A stretch of 64,000 nucleotides of DNA. It comes from Pseudonocardia sediminis (lineage in GTDB: Bacteria > Actinomycetota > Actinomycetes > Mycobacteriales > Pseudonocardiaceae). Positions 1-7,432 of this stretch are shown here, one piece after another. Within the stretch, counting starts at the first letter, position 1; every line of letters begins with the position of its first letter. The position numbers were made by a program, and so were the translations under genes. The DNA is taken from contig NZ_SHKL01000001.1 in assembly GCF_004217185.1 (NCBI RefSeq), positions 4,834,001 to 4,898,000 of the forward strand, given 5' to 3'. The notes beneath the pieces were generated by a model that saw nothing but the letters and a program-made list of their open reading frames with translations, was not told the DNA's origin and did no database searches.

Positions 1-287
1 TGCACCTCGACGACGAGGCGCTCGCGGAGTTCGCCGTTCGCAACGGAATCCGGCGGCTGTCGCTGTTCGGCTCCGCCCTCCGCGACGACTTCGGCCCGGA
101 CAGCGACGTCGACCTACTGGTCGAGTTCGAACCCGACCGCATTCCCGGGCTTCTCCAGATCGCCGCGATGGAGCTGGAGCTCGAGCACCTCGTCGGGCGT
201 CAGGTCGAGCTGAGGACCTACGACGATCTCAGCCGGCAGTTCCGCGACGACGTCGTTCGCAGTGCGCGGCCGCTTCATGCTGCCTGA
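1..287 (+). CDS. mntA: MntA-type nucleotidyltransferase antitoxin (start codon cut by window edge)
   Basis: Minimal nucleotidyltransferase domain protein. The reading frame starts at base 3. The two bases before it are TG, so an ATG or GTG start codon probably straddles the window edge and only its first base is missing. About 95 residues. It carries the family signature GSALRDDFGPDSDVDLLVEF, with the paired Asp of the SDVD motif that binds metal and ATP. Known MntA antitoxins of type VII systems neutralise the partner HepT RNase by AMPylating a Tyr. The stop overlaps the hepT-like start, which is typical of translationally coupled toxin-antitoxin pairs. The family is clear; the role in this host is inferred. 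Confidence 0.85.
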   Translation, partial: HLDDEALAEFAVRNGIRRLSLFGSALRDDFGPDSDVDLLVEFEPDRIPGLLQIAAMELELEHLVGRQVELRTYDDLSRQFRDDVVRSARPLHAA

Positions 288-624
288 GGATCGGGTCCGC
301 CTGCACCACCTTCGTGAAGCGGCGGAGAAGGCCGTGGGCTACAGCAGAGACCGGACTCGCATCGATCTCGATCGAGACGAGCTGCTGAGACTCGCCTTGA
401 CGAAACTGGTCGAGATCGTGGGCGAGGCAGCGAAGCACGTCAGCCCGGAATGGAGGGATGCGCATCCTGACGTTCCCTGGTCAGCGGCTGCGCGGATGCG
501 CGATCGGCTCGTCCACCACTATTTCGACATCGACCGGGACGTACTGTGGGCGACCGTCACCGTCGATCTCCCTGGACTGCTCGATCTACTGCCTCGATCG
601 GGAGAGAACACCGAAGCCGAATAG
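277..624 (+). CDS. hepT: HepT-like RNase toxin (DUF86 family)
   Basis: HEPN-domain protein of about 115 residues. The HEPN RNase motif R-X4-H-X-Y appears as RDRLVHHY at residues 75-82. The ATG at 277 is preferred: it overlaps the mntA-like stop by 11 bases and begins at MLPEDRVRLHHL, typical of the family. A GTG at 262 would add five residues. HepT toxins cut RNA (tRNA 3' ends in the studied case) unless AMPylated by MntA. The motif is intact, so the toxin looks functional. Confidence 0.87.
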   Translation: MLPEDRVRLHHLREAAEKAVGYSRDRTRIDLDRDELLRLALTKLVEIVGEAAKHVSPEWRDAHPDVPWSAAARMRDRLVHHYFDIDRDVLWATVTVDLPGLLDLLPRSGENTEAE

Positions 625-688
625 TGCCGCACCGGCTGCGTTCGGACCGAACTCCGGCGACGGCGTGACCGGAGGAGTCGATGCTCGG

Positions 689-1642
689 ATGACGACAGAT
701 CGGCCGATGCCCACGCAGGACGATGTGCTCGGCTACTTCGACACGCTGTCGAACTGGGGACGCTGGGGCGACGACGACGAACGCGGCACGCTGAACCACA
801 TCACCGACGACGTCCGGCTGGCGGCGGCGCGGGTCGTGCGCCACGGCCGAAGCGTGTCGTGTGCGTGGGAGGTCTCCGTGCCGGGAGACACGGAGCGCTC
901 GACGACGACGTGCCCGTGCGCCGCCGACATGCCGGGTGCAGAGAACATGCCGGCCGCGTTCCACGCCGACCGGAGCTGGGGCTTCTCCTCCGAGCGGCTC
1001 GGCCTCACCTTCCACGGCAACACGCTCACCCACGTCGACTCGCCCTGCCACCTCTTCTGGGACGGCCGGATGTACAACGGGCGGTCGCACTCGCTGGTCG
1101 ACCCCGAGACGGGATCGGCGTGGGCGGCCGTCACGGCGGCGGCGGACGGGATCATCACGCGCGGCGTCCTGCTGGACGTGGCAGCGGTCCGTGACGTGCC
1201 GTGGCTGGAGCCGGGCCAGGGAGTGTTCCCCGACGATCTGGAGGAGGCCGAACGTCGCCAGGGCGTGCAGGTCCGCCCCGGCGACGCGGTGCTCCTGCGG
1301 ACCGGTCACGGCCGCGCCCGGCACCAGGCCGCCGACGACGGCGGGTTCACGCAGGCCGGCTGGCACGCGTCCTGCCTGCCGTGGCTGCAGGAACGGGGTG
1401 TCGCGCTCATCGGTGCCGACACCCCGCAGGACGTGCAGCCGTCGGGCTACGACGACGTGCTGATGCCGGTGCACGCCGTGGGTCTCGTCGCGATGGGGCT
1501 GTGGCTGCTCGACAACTGCGATCTGGAGGCGTGTGCGACCACGGCCGCCGAGCTGCGCCAGTGGGACTTCCACCTCTCGGTGGCGCCGGTCCGCTTCGCC
1601 GGGACGTCCGGGAGCCCGGTCAACCCGATCGCGACGTTCTGA
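689..1642 (+). CDS. Cyclase-family (kynurenine formamidase-like) metal-dependent hydrolase
   Basis: 317 aa. The start is the ATG at 689, preceded by GGAGGAG at 671-677; the longer upstream frame is not supported. It belongs to the cyclase / KynB-like superfamily of metal-dependent hydrolases. The segment HGNTLTHVDSPCHLFWDG corresponds to the metal-binding HxxTHxDxPxH signature. The N-terminal LSNWGRWGDDDERGTLN segment is typical of the long actinobacterial and proteobacterial subgroup. The substrate cannot be told from sequence: characterised members open N-formylkynurenine or related amides, and many are uncharacterised. Nothing nearby belongs to tryptophan breakdown, so kynurenine formamidase activity is not claimed. 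It converges on nadD, 24 bases away. Confidence 0.88.
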   Translation: MTTDRPMPTQDDVLGYFDTLSNWGRWGDDDERGTLNHITDDVRLAAARVVRHGRSVSCAWEVSVPGDTERSTTTCPCAADMPGAENMPAAFHADRSWGFSSERLGLTFHGNTLTHVDSPCHLFWDGRMYNGRSHSLVDPETGSAWAAVTAAADGIITRGVLLDVAAVRDVPWLEPGQGVFPDDLEEAERRQGVQVRPGDAVLLRTGHGRARHQAADDGGFTQAGWHASCLPWLQERGVALIGADTPQDVQPSGYDDVLMPVHAVGLVAMGLWLLDNCDLEACATTAAELRQWDFHLSVAPVRFAGTSGSPVNPIATF

Positions 1643-1666
1643 GGGCGGTCGTCGGGGAACCGGAGT

Positions 1667-2260
1667 TCAGGGCTCCGGATCGACGTAGAGGCTGCGCTTG
1701 GAGATGTACTGGACCACCCCGTCGGGCACGAGGTACCAGACCGGACGCCCGGACGTGACGCGCTCGCGGCAGTCACTGGAGGAGATCGACAGCGCCGGGA
1801 CCTCGACGAGGGTGACCGACCCGTCCGGCAGGTGCTCGTCGCCGAGTTCGTAGCCGGGGCGGGTGACGCCGACGAAGTGCGCGTAGCGGAAGAGCTCGTC
1901 GACCTTGCGCCAGGACAGGATCTGCTGCAGGGCGTCGGCGCCGGTGATGAAGAACAGCTGGTCGTCGGGCATCGCGGCGTGCAGGTCGGCGAGGGTGTCC
2001 GCCGTGTAGGTCGGGCCGTGGCGGTCGACGTCGACCCGGCTGACGGAGAAGCGCGGGTTCGACGCCGTCGCCACGACCGTCATCAGGTACCGGTCCTCCG
2101 CGGCACTGACCACGCGCGAGGACTTCTGCCACGGCTGACCGGTCGGTACGAAGATGACCTCGTCCAGGGCGAAGCGGTCGGCGACCTCCGAGGCCGCGAC
2201 CAGGTGGCCGTGGTGGATCGGATCGAACGTCCCGCCCATCACGCCGATCTTGCGGTGCAT
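1667..2260 (-). CDS. nadD: Nicotinate-nucleotide adenylyltransferase
   Basis: 197 aa, normal family length. It transfers AMP from ATP to nicotinate mononucleotide, giving deamido-NAD, in cytosolic NAD synthesis. The nucleotidyltransferase motif GGTFDPIHHGH is at residues 9-19, and the C-terminal ISSSDCRERV at 159-168 matches the ISSTxIR motif. The ATG at 2260 lies six bases after TAGTCT on the same strand, which suggests a leaderless transcript. In many actinobacteria nadD follows obg-proB-proA. Here proB lies 20 kb away, and neither proA nor rsfS is present in the window, so the usual group has been split. Confidence 0.96.
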   Translation of the reverse strand: MHRKIGVMGGTFDPIHHGHLVAASEVADRFALDEVIFVPTGQPWQKSSRVVSAAEDRYLMTVVATASNPRFSVSRVDVDRHGPTYTADTLADLHAAMPDDQLFFITGADALQQILSWRKVDELFRYAHFVGVTRPGYELGDEHLPDGSVTLVEVPALSISSSDCRERVTSGRPVWYLVPDGVVQYISKRSLYVDPEP

Positions 2261-2266
2261 CGGCGC

Positions 2267-2272
2267 AGACTA
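2267..2272 (-). promoter_or_regulatory. -10 box of leaderless nadD
   Basis: TAGTCT on the minus strand, six bases before the nadD ATG. There is no Shine-Dalgarno sequence in between, so transcription probably begins at the start codon. Confidence 0.6.
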
Positions 2273-2523
2273 TGCGGTCGCGCCGCTACGACGCAGGTGC
2301 TGACCGTCACCCGAGTCGGCGCCGCGGGAGGTGGTGACCCGGTCGAGCGCGAGCACACCCGGGCCGCCCATGATCGGCACCTCGGCGGCGATCGGCGACA
2401 CGACTGTCGCGTACCGCCACCGAACCGCCGATCACAGCTCTCCGCGTCCCCGGGCTCACGCGGACGACGAGGAACGCGGCCGCGGCACACCCGCCAGCTC
2501 GTCGAGAACGTGTAGCCGACCGA

Positions 2524-3183
2524 TCAGATCCGGCGCCGCCGCACGTCCACCCCGGACGGGTAGGCGTGCCGGAACTGCACGCTGATCCGCGGTCCGCTCC
2601 CGCGGACCTTCGGCACGCTGTGCTGCCACGTGCGCTGGCACGTCCCGCCCATCACCAGCAGGTCCCCGGACGCGAGCGGGAACGACCGCGACTCGCCGCC
2701 ACCGGTGGGCCGCAGCCGCAACGGACGGGTCGCGCCGAGCGAGACCAGCGCGACGGTCGACGTCGCCAGCTCCCGGGCCACCCGGTCCCCGTGCCAGGCG
2801 ACGCTGTCGTCGCCGTCGCGGTAGAGGTTGGCCCCGACCTGGGTGAACACGACGTCGTAGCGCTCCCCCAGCGTCGCCGCCATCTCCGTCAGCAGCGGCT
2901 CGGGACGCTCGGCCGGGTCGTCGGCGTCGGTCCTCCAGCGGTGCGTGACGCGCGGCTCGGGAACCGTCCGGTCGTACATCCACAGCTCGTGCCCGCGCCA
3001 CGGCGTCGTCTCCAGCAGCCGGACGAACAGCTCGTCGGCACCGCGGCACCAGCCGGGCACGACGTCGACCCAGGCGCCGTGTGCGAGCTCGTGCCGGCAC
3101 ACCCCGTCGAACCCACCGGGCCCGCCGCCGTCGTCCGGCGCGACGTCGAACAGCGAGGATTGCCAGCTCAGGTCCATCGTCAC
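2524..3183 (-). CDS. AlkB-family 2-oxoglutarate/Fe(II) dioxygenase
   Basis: About 219 aa. Members of this family remove alkyl lesions from nucleic acid bases using Fe(II) and 2-oxoglutarate. Visible family features are the N-terminal LSWQSSLFD segment, the metal-binding WHGDR (HxD), the distal His in GDLLVMGGTCQRTWQHSVPK, and the 2-oxoglutarate-binding Arg in GPRISVQFRH. The GTG at 3183 is chosen because it lies seven bases after TAGCGT; an ATG two codons later (3177) is the alternative. It is probably transcribed alone. Whether the substrate is DNA, RNA or tRNA is unknown. Confidence 0.88.
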   Translation of the reverse strand: MTMDLSWQSSLFDVAPDDGGGPGGFDGVCRHELAHGAWVDVVPGWCRGADELFVRLLETTPWRGHELWMYDRTVPEPRVTHRWRTDADDPAERPEPLLTEMAATLGERYDVVFTQVGANLYRDGDDSVAWHGDRVARELATSTVALVSLGATRPLRLRPTGGGESRSFPLASGDLLVMGGTCQRTWQHSVPKVRGSGPRISVQFRHAYPSGVDVRRRRI

Positions 3184-3190
3184 CCGGGCG

Positions 3191-3196
3191 ACGCTA
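3191..3196 (-). promoter_or_regulatory. -10 box of leaderless AlkB-like gene
   Basis: TAGCGT on the minus strand, seven bases before a GTG. The spacing is the main reason for placing the start at 3183. Confidence 0.55.
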
Positions 3197-3299
3197 CCCG
3201 TCATCGAACACCAGTTCGATACTCCGTCCGTGGGGCCTCGCGGTCCCACCGGTGCGAAGATCACGACGTACGCCCGTCGACCCCGAGAGGGAGCCCGGC

Positions 3300-3953
3300 A
3301 TGACCTCGCCGTCCGGCACCAGCGCACGCGGCGCGGTGCTGTCCTACATCGGCCTGCGCCGCAGCGTCGGGATCATCGGGATCGCGCTGCCGTTCGTCCT
3401 CGCGATCGGGAACCTGCTGCTCACCGGCGAGGGGCTGCGGTCGTCGATCAGCAGCTACTACTACACCGGGATGCGCGACGTGTTCGTCGGCAGCCTGTGC
3501 GCGGTCGGGGTGTTCCTGTTCTGCTACCGCTACGAGCAGCCCGACGACCGGCTGGGCAACCTGGCCGGGGTGGCGGCGATCGGCGTCGCACTCTTCCCGA
3601 CGCGCCCGGAGGGGACGGTCAGCACGGCACAGACCGTCGTCGGATGGCTGCACCTGGCGTTCGCCGTCGCGTTCTTCGCCTCGCTCGCGTGGTTCTGCCT
3701 GGTCCTGTTCACCCGCGACGACGGAGCGCCGACCGCGCGGAAGTCGATGCGCAACGCGGTCTACCGGACGTGCGGGATCGTGATCGTCGTCTGCCTCGTG
3801 CTGGCCGCGGTGAACGCGGCGTTCGTGCCGGACGAGATCGCCACCGCGTGGCACGTGCTGTTCTGGCTGGAGGCCGCGGCGATCGTGGCGTTCGGGATCG
3901 CCTGGTTCGTCAAGGGCGACACCGTGCTGCGCGACCGGCCCGCCGCGGTCTAG
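3300..3953 (+). CDS. Six-helix integral membrane protein of unknown function
   Basis: 217 aa. The ATG at 3300 follows GAGAGGGAG at about 3284-3292, a good ribosome binding site. The protein is almost entirely membrane-embedded, with hydrophobic segments near residues 20-42, 58-77, 88-104, 117-140, 157-178 and 185-205. An aromatic patch (SSYYYTGMRD) after the first helix and short charged loops resemble DUF998-like or Frag1/DRAM-like small membrane proteins, but I do not recognise a definite family. It converges on the His-rich secreted gene across a strong hairpin at 3975-4003. Confidence 0.75.
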   Translation: MTSPSGTSARGAVLSYIGLRRSVGIIGIALPFVLAIGNLLLTGEGLRSSISSYYYTGMRDVFVGSLCAVGVFLFCYRYEQPDDRLGNLAGVAAIGVALFPTRPEGTVSTAQTVVGWLHLAFAVAFFASLAWFCLVLFTRDDGAPTARKSMRNAVYRTCGIVIVVCLVLAAVNAAFVPDEIATAWHVLFWLEAAAIVAFGIAWFVKGDTVLRDRPAAV

Positions 3954-3974
3954 ACACGGGCCCGGGCACACGAC

Positions 3975-4003
3975 GGCGCCGGCCGGGTGACCCGACCGGC
4001 GCC
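3975..4003. terminator. Bidirectional terminator hairpin between convergent genes
   Basis: A GC-rich stem of 13 pairs with one mismatch (GGCGCCGGCCGGG, loop tga, CCCGACCGGCGCC) lies between the convergent ends at 3953 and 4027. It has no U-tract, as is usual in high-GC actinomycetes. Confidence 0.75.
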
Positions 4004-4026
4004 GACGCGCACGTTCTACGACCGCA

Positions 4027-4335
4027 TCACGGCGCGGGGATGCCCGGCAGCTCGATGGGCAGCTCGGGCAGCGACGGCAGCAGGCCGCCCTTGTCCTCGT
4101 GCTTGTCCTCGTGCTTGTCCTTGTGCTTGCCGTCGTCGTGCTTCCAGTCGTGGCCGTCGTGGCCCTTCTTGTGGTGGTCGTCGTGGCCCTTGTCCTCGTG
4201 GTGGACCTTGTGGCCGTCGTCGTGCGAGTCCTTCTCGGTGTAACCCATGTCGCCGGCGAAGGCGAGACCGGTGGTCGAGAGGGCGAGGGGCAGGGCGGTG
4301 GCGCCGATCAGCGCGAACCGGGTGGTCTTCCGCAT
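4027..4335 (-). CDS. Small secreted His/Asp/Lys-rich protein
   Basis: 102 aa. The ATG at 4335 is preceded by GGAG at a six-base spacing. An N-terminal Sec signal peptide of about 27 residues ends at AFAGD. The mature part is extremely rich in His, Asp and Lys (HDDGHKVHHEDKGHDDHHKK and KHDDGKHKDKHEDKHEDKGG), then ends in a Pro/Leu tail LLPSLPELPIELPGIPAP. It looks like an extracytoplasmic metal-binding protein; the metal and role are unknown. It is a paralogue of the 359-aa protein at 6353-7432: same MRK leader, ALPLA core, AGD cleavage region, His/Asp stretch and LPELPxxLP segment. A TGACCGGTCA palindrome lies upstream at 4375-4384. Confidence 0.85.
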   Translation of the reverse strand: MRKTTRFALIGATALPLALSTTGLAFAGDMGYTEKDSHDDGHKVHHEDKGHDDHHKKGHDGHDWKHDDGKHKDKHEDKHEDKGGLLPSLPELPIELPGIPAP

Positions 4336-4374
4336 GTGGTTCTCCATCTCCTGGAATGCCCCGGGGGATGGGGC

Positions 4375-4384
4375 TGACCGGTCA
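4375..4384. promoter_or_regulatory. Candidate operator upstream of His-rich gene
   Basis: Perfect palindrome TGACCGGTCA, 40 bases upstream of the start at 4335. The same TGACC/GGTCA half-sites, in a different arrangement, lie upstream of the paralogue at 7459-7478. Binding is inferred only. Confidence 0.35.
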
Positions 4385-4445
4385 ACGAACCCGGGCACGT
4401 CGGGGAGACGAGAAGTCGTCCATGTGGGTGATGGCGGTCACATGA

Positions 4446-5042
4446 TCATGGCTGCGACCTGCGCGTGCCCGGATCGAGCGCACCGACCACGAACGCCAGC
4501 TCGCGTTCCATCTCGCCGGTGTCGTCGGCGGCGTGGCGGGCCATCGCGTGCCGGTGCCCGATCGCGGAGGCCAGCAGGAGCGAGGCGCCGCGGACGGTGT
4601 CCGAGAGCTCCAGCCCGGTCGCGCCGACGATCACGTCCTGGACCGCCGTCACCAGCTCGTCGAACCGGCGCTGCAGCGCGTCGCGGACGACCGGGAGCGT
4701 GTCGGCCTCGCGCCAGAGCAGGTGCGAGAGCACGGCGGAGTCGTCCAGAGCGGTGTCGAGGGCGGCGACGAGCCGGCGCAGGCTGGCCGTCAGGTCGCCG
4801 GGGACGATCACCTCGGAGCACCGGACGACGTCGTGCGGGAGCCGGTCGACCAGGGCCTCGAGCAGGTCGGGCTTGCGCCGGAAGTAGTAGTGCACCAGGC
4901 CCTTGGGGACGGCGGCGCGCTCGGCGACCTTCGAGGTCGGCGTGGCGTCGAAGCCGTGCTCGGCGAACAGCGACTCGGCGGCGGCGAGGATCCGCTCGCG
5001 GGCGGGCTCGCCGGTCGGCTCCTCGGGAACGGGGGTGTCCAC
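4446..5042 (-). CDS. TetR-family transcriptional regulator
   Basis: 198 aa from the GTG at 5042, with GGGAGG about 12 bases upstream. The N-terminal helix-turn-helix is typical of TetR: RERILAAAESLFAEHGFDAT, then TSKVAERAAVPKGLVHYYFR near residues 40-60. The C-terminal ligand-binding half is helical, and its ligand cannot be predicted. It lies between a His-rich secreted gene and an SPW-repeat membrane gene, all on the minus strand. A 15-bp perfect hairpin at 5067-5101 separates it from the SPW gene, so it probably has its own promoter there. Targets are unknown. Confidence 0.9.
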   Translation of the reverse strand: MDTPVPEEPTGEPARERILAAAESLFAEHGFDATPTSKVAERAAVPKGLVHYYFRRKPDLLEALVDRLPHDVVRCSEVIVPGDLTASLRRLVAALDTALDDSAVLSHLLWREADTLPVVRDALQRRFDELVTAVQDVIVGATGLELSDTVRGASLLLASAIGHRHAMARHAADDTGEMERELAFVVGALDPGTRRSQP

Positions 5043-5066
5043 GACGGTCAGGTTCCTCCCACGCGG

Positions 5067-5101
5067 CGAGGGCCGCGACCCGGTGCGGGTCGCGGCCCTC
5101 G
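5067..5101. terminator. Strong hairpin between SPW-repeat gene and TetR gene
   Basis: Perfect 15-bp stem (CGAGGGCCGCGACCC and its complement) with the loop ggtgc. It is placed to stop minus-strand transcription after the SPW gene at 5120. There is no U-tract. Confidence 0.8.
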
Positions 5102-5119
5102 CGGCCGTCTCGTCGTGGG

Positions 5120-5482
5120 TCAGTGGGCGGCCACCGCCCCGCGGTGGGCGGCGTTCGCGGCCGGGATCGCCGTCGCGGCGACCACCACCGTCAGCACGCC
5201 GGCGATCCAGGACGTCCACGACGCCCCGGCGAGGGCGCTGTAGCCCATCACCCAGGGTGCGATGAACAGCAGGACACCGAGCACTCCGTGCACGTACTCG
5301 CTGGAGACCGAGCGCGGCGCGCCCAGCGACCAGAGGGACGTGGCGGCGAGCACCACGCCGAGTACGACCATCGTCCACGCGGCGGCGGCATCAGTCGTCG
5401 TCACGAGGGGCGAAAGAGCCGTGAGAACCCCGATCACCAGCGCCGCCCAGTCCTGCCAGCGCTGCCATGACCTCTCGACCAT
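5120..5482 (-). CDS. SPW-repeat membrane protein
   Basis: 120 aa with four transmembrane helices arranged as two SPW-type repeats. The first unit reads WQDWAALVIGVLTALSPLV and the second EYVHGVLGVLLFIAPWVMGY, matching the family pattern of W..W...G..L..SPW. The family is common in actinobacteria and its function is not established. The ATG at 5482 follows AGAAGG at an eight-base spacing, and the longer upstream frame is not supported. A good sigma70-type promoter lies at 5523-5551. The gene is divergent from the membrane protein gene at 5616. Confidence 0.85.
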   Translation of the reverse strand: MVERSWQRWQDWAALVIGVLTALSPLVTTTDAAAAWTMVVLGVVLAATSLWSLGAPRSVSSEYVHGVLGVLLFIAPWVMGYSALAGASWTSWIAGVLTVVVAATAIPAANAAHRGAVAAH

Positions 5483-5522
5483 CTCGAACACCTTCTCTGT
5501 GAGCTCCCTGTGGGATACCTCC

Positions 5523-5551
5523 GGTCTACTCTTGATTGGCCGCCCGGTCAA
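5523..5551 (-). promoter_or_regulatory. Sigma70-type promoter of the SPW-repeat gene
   Basis: On the minus strand a -35 box TTGACC (5546-5551) and a -10 box TAGACC (5523-5528) are separated by 17 bases. This is the textbook spacing and one of the best housekeeping promoters in the window. Confidence 0.7.
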
Positions 5552-5601
5552 GACTGTCCACACTGTCTTCCGGCGCTGTCCGGCAGCCCGAGCACCCGGG
5601 G

Positions 5602-5607
5602 TAGCGT
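5602..5607 (+). promoter_or_regulatory. -10 box of leaderless membrane protein gene
   Basis: TAGCGT, eight bases before the ATG at 5616, with no ribosome binding site in between. Confidence 0.5.
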
Positions 5608-5615
5608 CCGACGTC

Positions 5616-6281
5616 ATGCGCTCCGCGGACACCGACGCCCCGGACTCCGGTGAGGACTCCGCCGACGAGACCGACCTCGCCCCGCCCGTCGACCCGTCGT
5701 CCTGGCCGGTGGTGCGCCGCGCGTCGGGACGCTTCGTGGTGTCGTGCCGGCTGTTCGCGTTGCTGGCGCTGGGCTACGGCGTCTCGATCGTCCTGCTCGC
5801 CCTCGGTGACGTGACGCGCTCGGTGTGGCTGTGGGTCGCGATCGTCGGCGGCGGGCTGGTGCACCTGGCCGGCGTCGTCGGACTGTGGTTCGCCGCCTCG
5901 CGCGCACCGAAGCGGATACTGCCCCGCCCCGGTCCGGCGTCGGGCACCGAGTCCGACCGGCGGCGGGCACGGCGGACGCTGCTCGCCGGCGGACGGCTCG
6001 GCGCCGAGCAGCGACGGCTGGTCGCGGTCGAGGTGGCCGCGGGGGCACGGGTGCCGGTCGTGGTCGCGGGGGCGTTCGCGCTGCTCGGGCCGGTCGTGAC
6101 GGGCACCCCGAACACCGACCATCCGATCCCGTGGCTGGGGCCGGCGACCGCCGGGGTGGTCCTACTGATCCTGATCGGGCTGGCCTGGCAGGTCCGTTCG
6201 GTGCGTCGCGTGCACCGCGACGCCCAGCGCGCCGAGGCCCTGCCCTCGGTCGAGGGCAGCGAGGTGCCCTTCCTCCCCTGA
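5616..6281 (+). CDS. Membrane protein of unknown function
   Basis: 221 aa. A Pro/Asp-rich N-terminal tail of about 30 residues comes first. Two hydrophobic helices follow near residues 45-67 and 72-93, then an Arg-rich cytoplasmic loop, then two more helices near 145-165 and 172-192, and a charged tail. I do not recognise a family. The ATG at 5616 lies eight bases after TAGCGT and has no Shine-Dalgarno sequence, which suggests a leaderless transcript. It is divergent from the SPW gene and converges on the large His-rich gene. Confidence 0.72.
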   Translation: MRSADTDAPDSGEDSADETDLAPPVDPSSWPVVRRASGRFVVSCRLFALLALGYGVSIVLLALGDVTRSVWLWVAIVGGGLVHLAGVVGLWFAASRAPKRILPRPGPASGTESDRRRARRTLLAGGRLGAEQRRLVAVEVAAGARVPVVVAGAFALLGPVVTGTPNTDHPIPWLGPATAGVVLLILIGLAWQVRSVRRVHRDAQRAEALPSVEGSEVPFLP

Positions 6282-6352
6282 CCCTCCTCCGCCGGCCGGA
6301 ACCGCCGGCCCGGACCCACCCCCGCGTGTCCGGACCGGCGGGACGGACACCG

Positions 6353-7432
6353 TCAGACCGTCGGCGTCCAGGTGCCGGACATCATCGCCATCGCCGGGAC
6401 GGCGCCGGTCGAGCTCGCCGGAGCGGGGTCGGCGGTGTCCTCGTCGGGGGCGTCCTCGTCCGGGGTACCCGCCTCGGGGCCGTCCGCCTCCGGTGCCTCG
6501 GAAGCATCCTGCGGCGCCTCGACCTCGGGAGCGGTCGCCTCCGGCTCCGCCGGGGACTCGTCCGAGCCCTCCTCGGACGTTCCCTCCTCCGCCGGTCCCT
6601 GATCGACGGGAGCGCCGACGTCCGGTGTCTCGTCGGCGATCTCCTCGACGGGAGCCTGGTCGTCCGTGGATTCGTCGCCGGTCGCCTCGTCGCCCCCGCT
6701 CTCGTCGATCGGGGACTGCTCGCCCGGGTCCACGCCTTCCGGAGCCGACTCGTCCGGGACGTCGGCACCCGGCGCCTCTGCCTCGGGTGCCCCATCTTCG
6801 GGCGCCTCGGCACCGGGGATCTCGAGGCCGGGATCCCCGTCGTCCGTGTCGCCGGCGTCCGGCGCGACGTCGCCCGGAGTCTCGCCGTCCGGGACGTCCT
6901 CGACCGGGGTCTCGTCGTCGGGGATCACGTCGCCGGGAGCACCGGCGTCGGGCGCCTCCGTGTCGGGCGCCTCCGTGTCGGGCACCTCCGTGTCGGGCGC
7001 CTCCGTGCCGGGCACCTCGGGGGTCCCGGCCTCGGGCGCCTCAGGAGCGCCGGCGTCCGGCGCCTCCGGGGTTCCGGGCGCGATCGGGATCTCGGGCGTC
7101 GACGGGGTACCCGGCACCGGAGGGAGGCCCGGCAGCTCGGGCAGCACACCGCCCGTGTCCAGCGGGGGCGGCAGCGGCGACGGGCCGGGGCCGTCGTCGC
7201 CACCGTGGGACCAGTCGCCGTGGGACCAGTCGCCGCCGTGCGACCAGTCGCCCCCGTGACCGTCGGGGTGGTGACCCTTGCCGTGGTCGTCGGGGCAGTC
7301 GTGCCCGCCCTTGCCGGAGTCCTCGTGACCGCCGTCGTGGCCGGCGTCGCCGGCCAGCGCGACGCCCGGAGCGGCGACGGCGAGCGGCAGGGCCGCCGCA
7401 CCGAGCAGGGTGGCGCGGAGAGACTTGCGCAT
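6353..7432 (-). CDS. Secreted His-rich protein with long acidic Pro/Ala/Glu-rich region
   Basis: 359 aa from the ATG at 7432, preceded by AAGGAG at six bases. The order is: a Sec signal peptide (to about residue 27, ending ALAGD); a His/Asp/Gly stretch with HDGGHEDSGKGGHD; three GDWSHG-type repeats; a PLPPPLDTGG linker; a VLPELPGLPPVPG segment; then about 230 residues of low-complexity Pro, Ala, Glu, Asp and Thr, including 15-bp tandem repeats near 6950-7020 coding PDTEA. No LPXTG anchor is visible. It is a larger paralogue of the protein at 4027-4335. It may bind metal and the long tail may span the wall; both are inference. Confidence 0.82.
   Translation of the reverse strand: MRKSLRATLLGAAALPLAVAAPGVALAGDAGHDGGHEDSGKGGHDCPDDHGKGHHPDGHGGDWSHGGDWSHGDWSHGGDDGPGPSPLPPPLDTGGVLPELPGLPPVPGTPSTPEIPIAPGTPEAPDAGAPEAPEAGTPEVPGTEAPDTEVPDTEAPDTEAPDAGAPGDVIPDDETPVEDVPDGETPGDVAPDAGDTDDGDPGLEIPGAEAPEDGAPEAEAPGADVPDESAPEGVDPGEQSPIDESGGDEATGDESTDDQAPVEEIADETPDVGAPVDQGPAEEGTSEEGSDESPAEPEATAPEVEAPQDASEAPEADGPEAGTPDEDAPDEDTADPAPASSTGAVPAMAMMSGTWTPTV
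6951..7020. repeat. 15-bp tandem repeats inside the acidic secreted protein gene
   Basis: About four to five near-identical 15-base units of the type tcgggcgcctccgtg, coding for repeated PDTEA/PDTEV pentapeptides on the minus strand. The reading frame is kept, and copy number may vary between strains. Confidence 0.7.

Noticed and set aside
2261..2523. Possible small gene between nadD and the AlkB-like gene
   Set aside because: An 83-codon frame on the minus strand overlaps nadD and has Arg/Pro-rich shadow composition; another frame reads somewhat protein-like but has no start or ribosome binding site. No gene called.
6951..7020. Short tandem repeats considered as a CRISPR array
   Set aside because: Units are 15 bases with no unique spacers and lie in frame within a protein gene.
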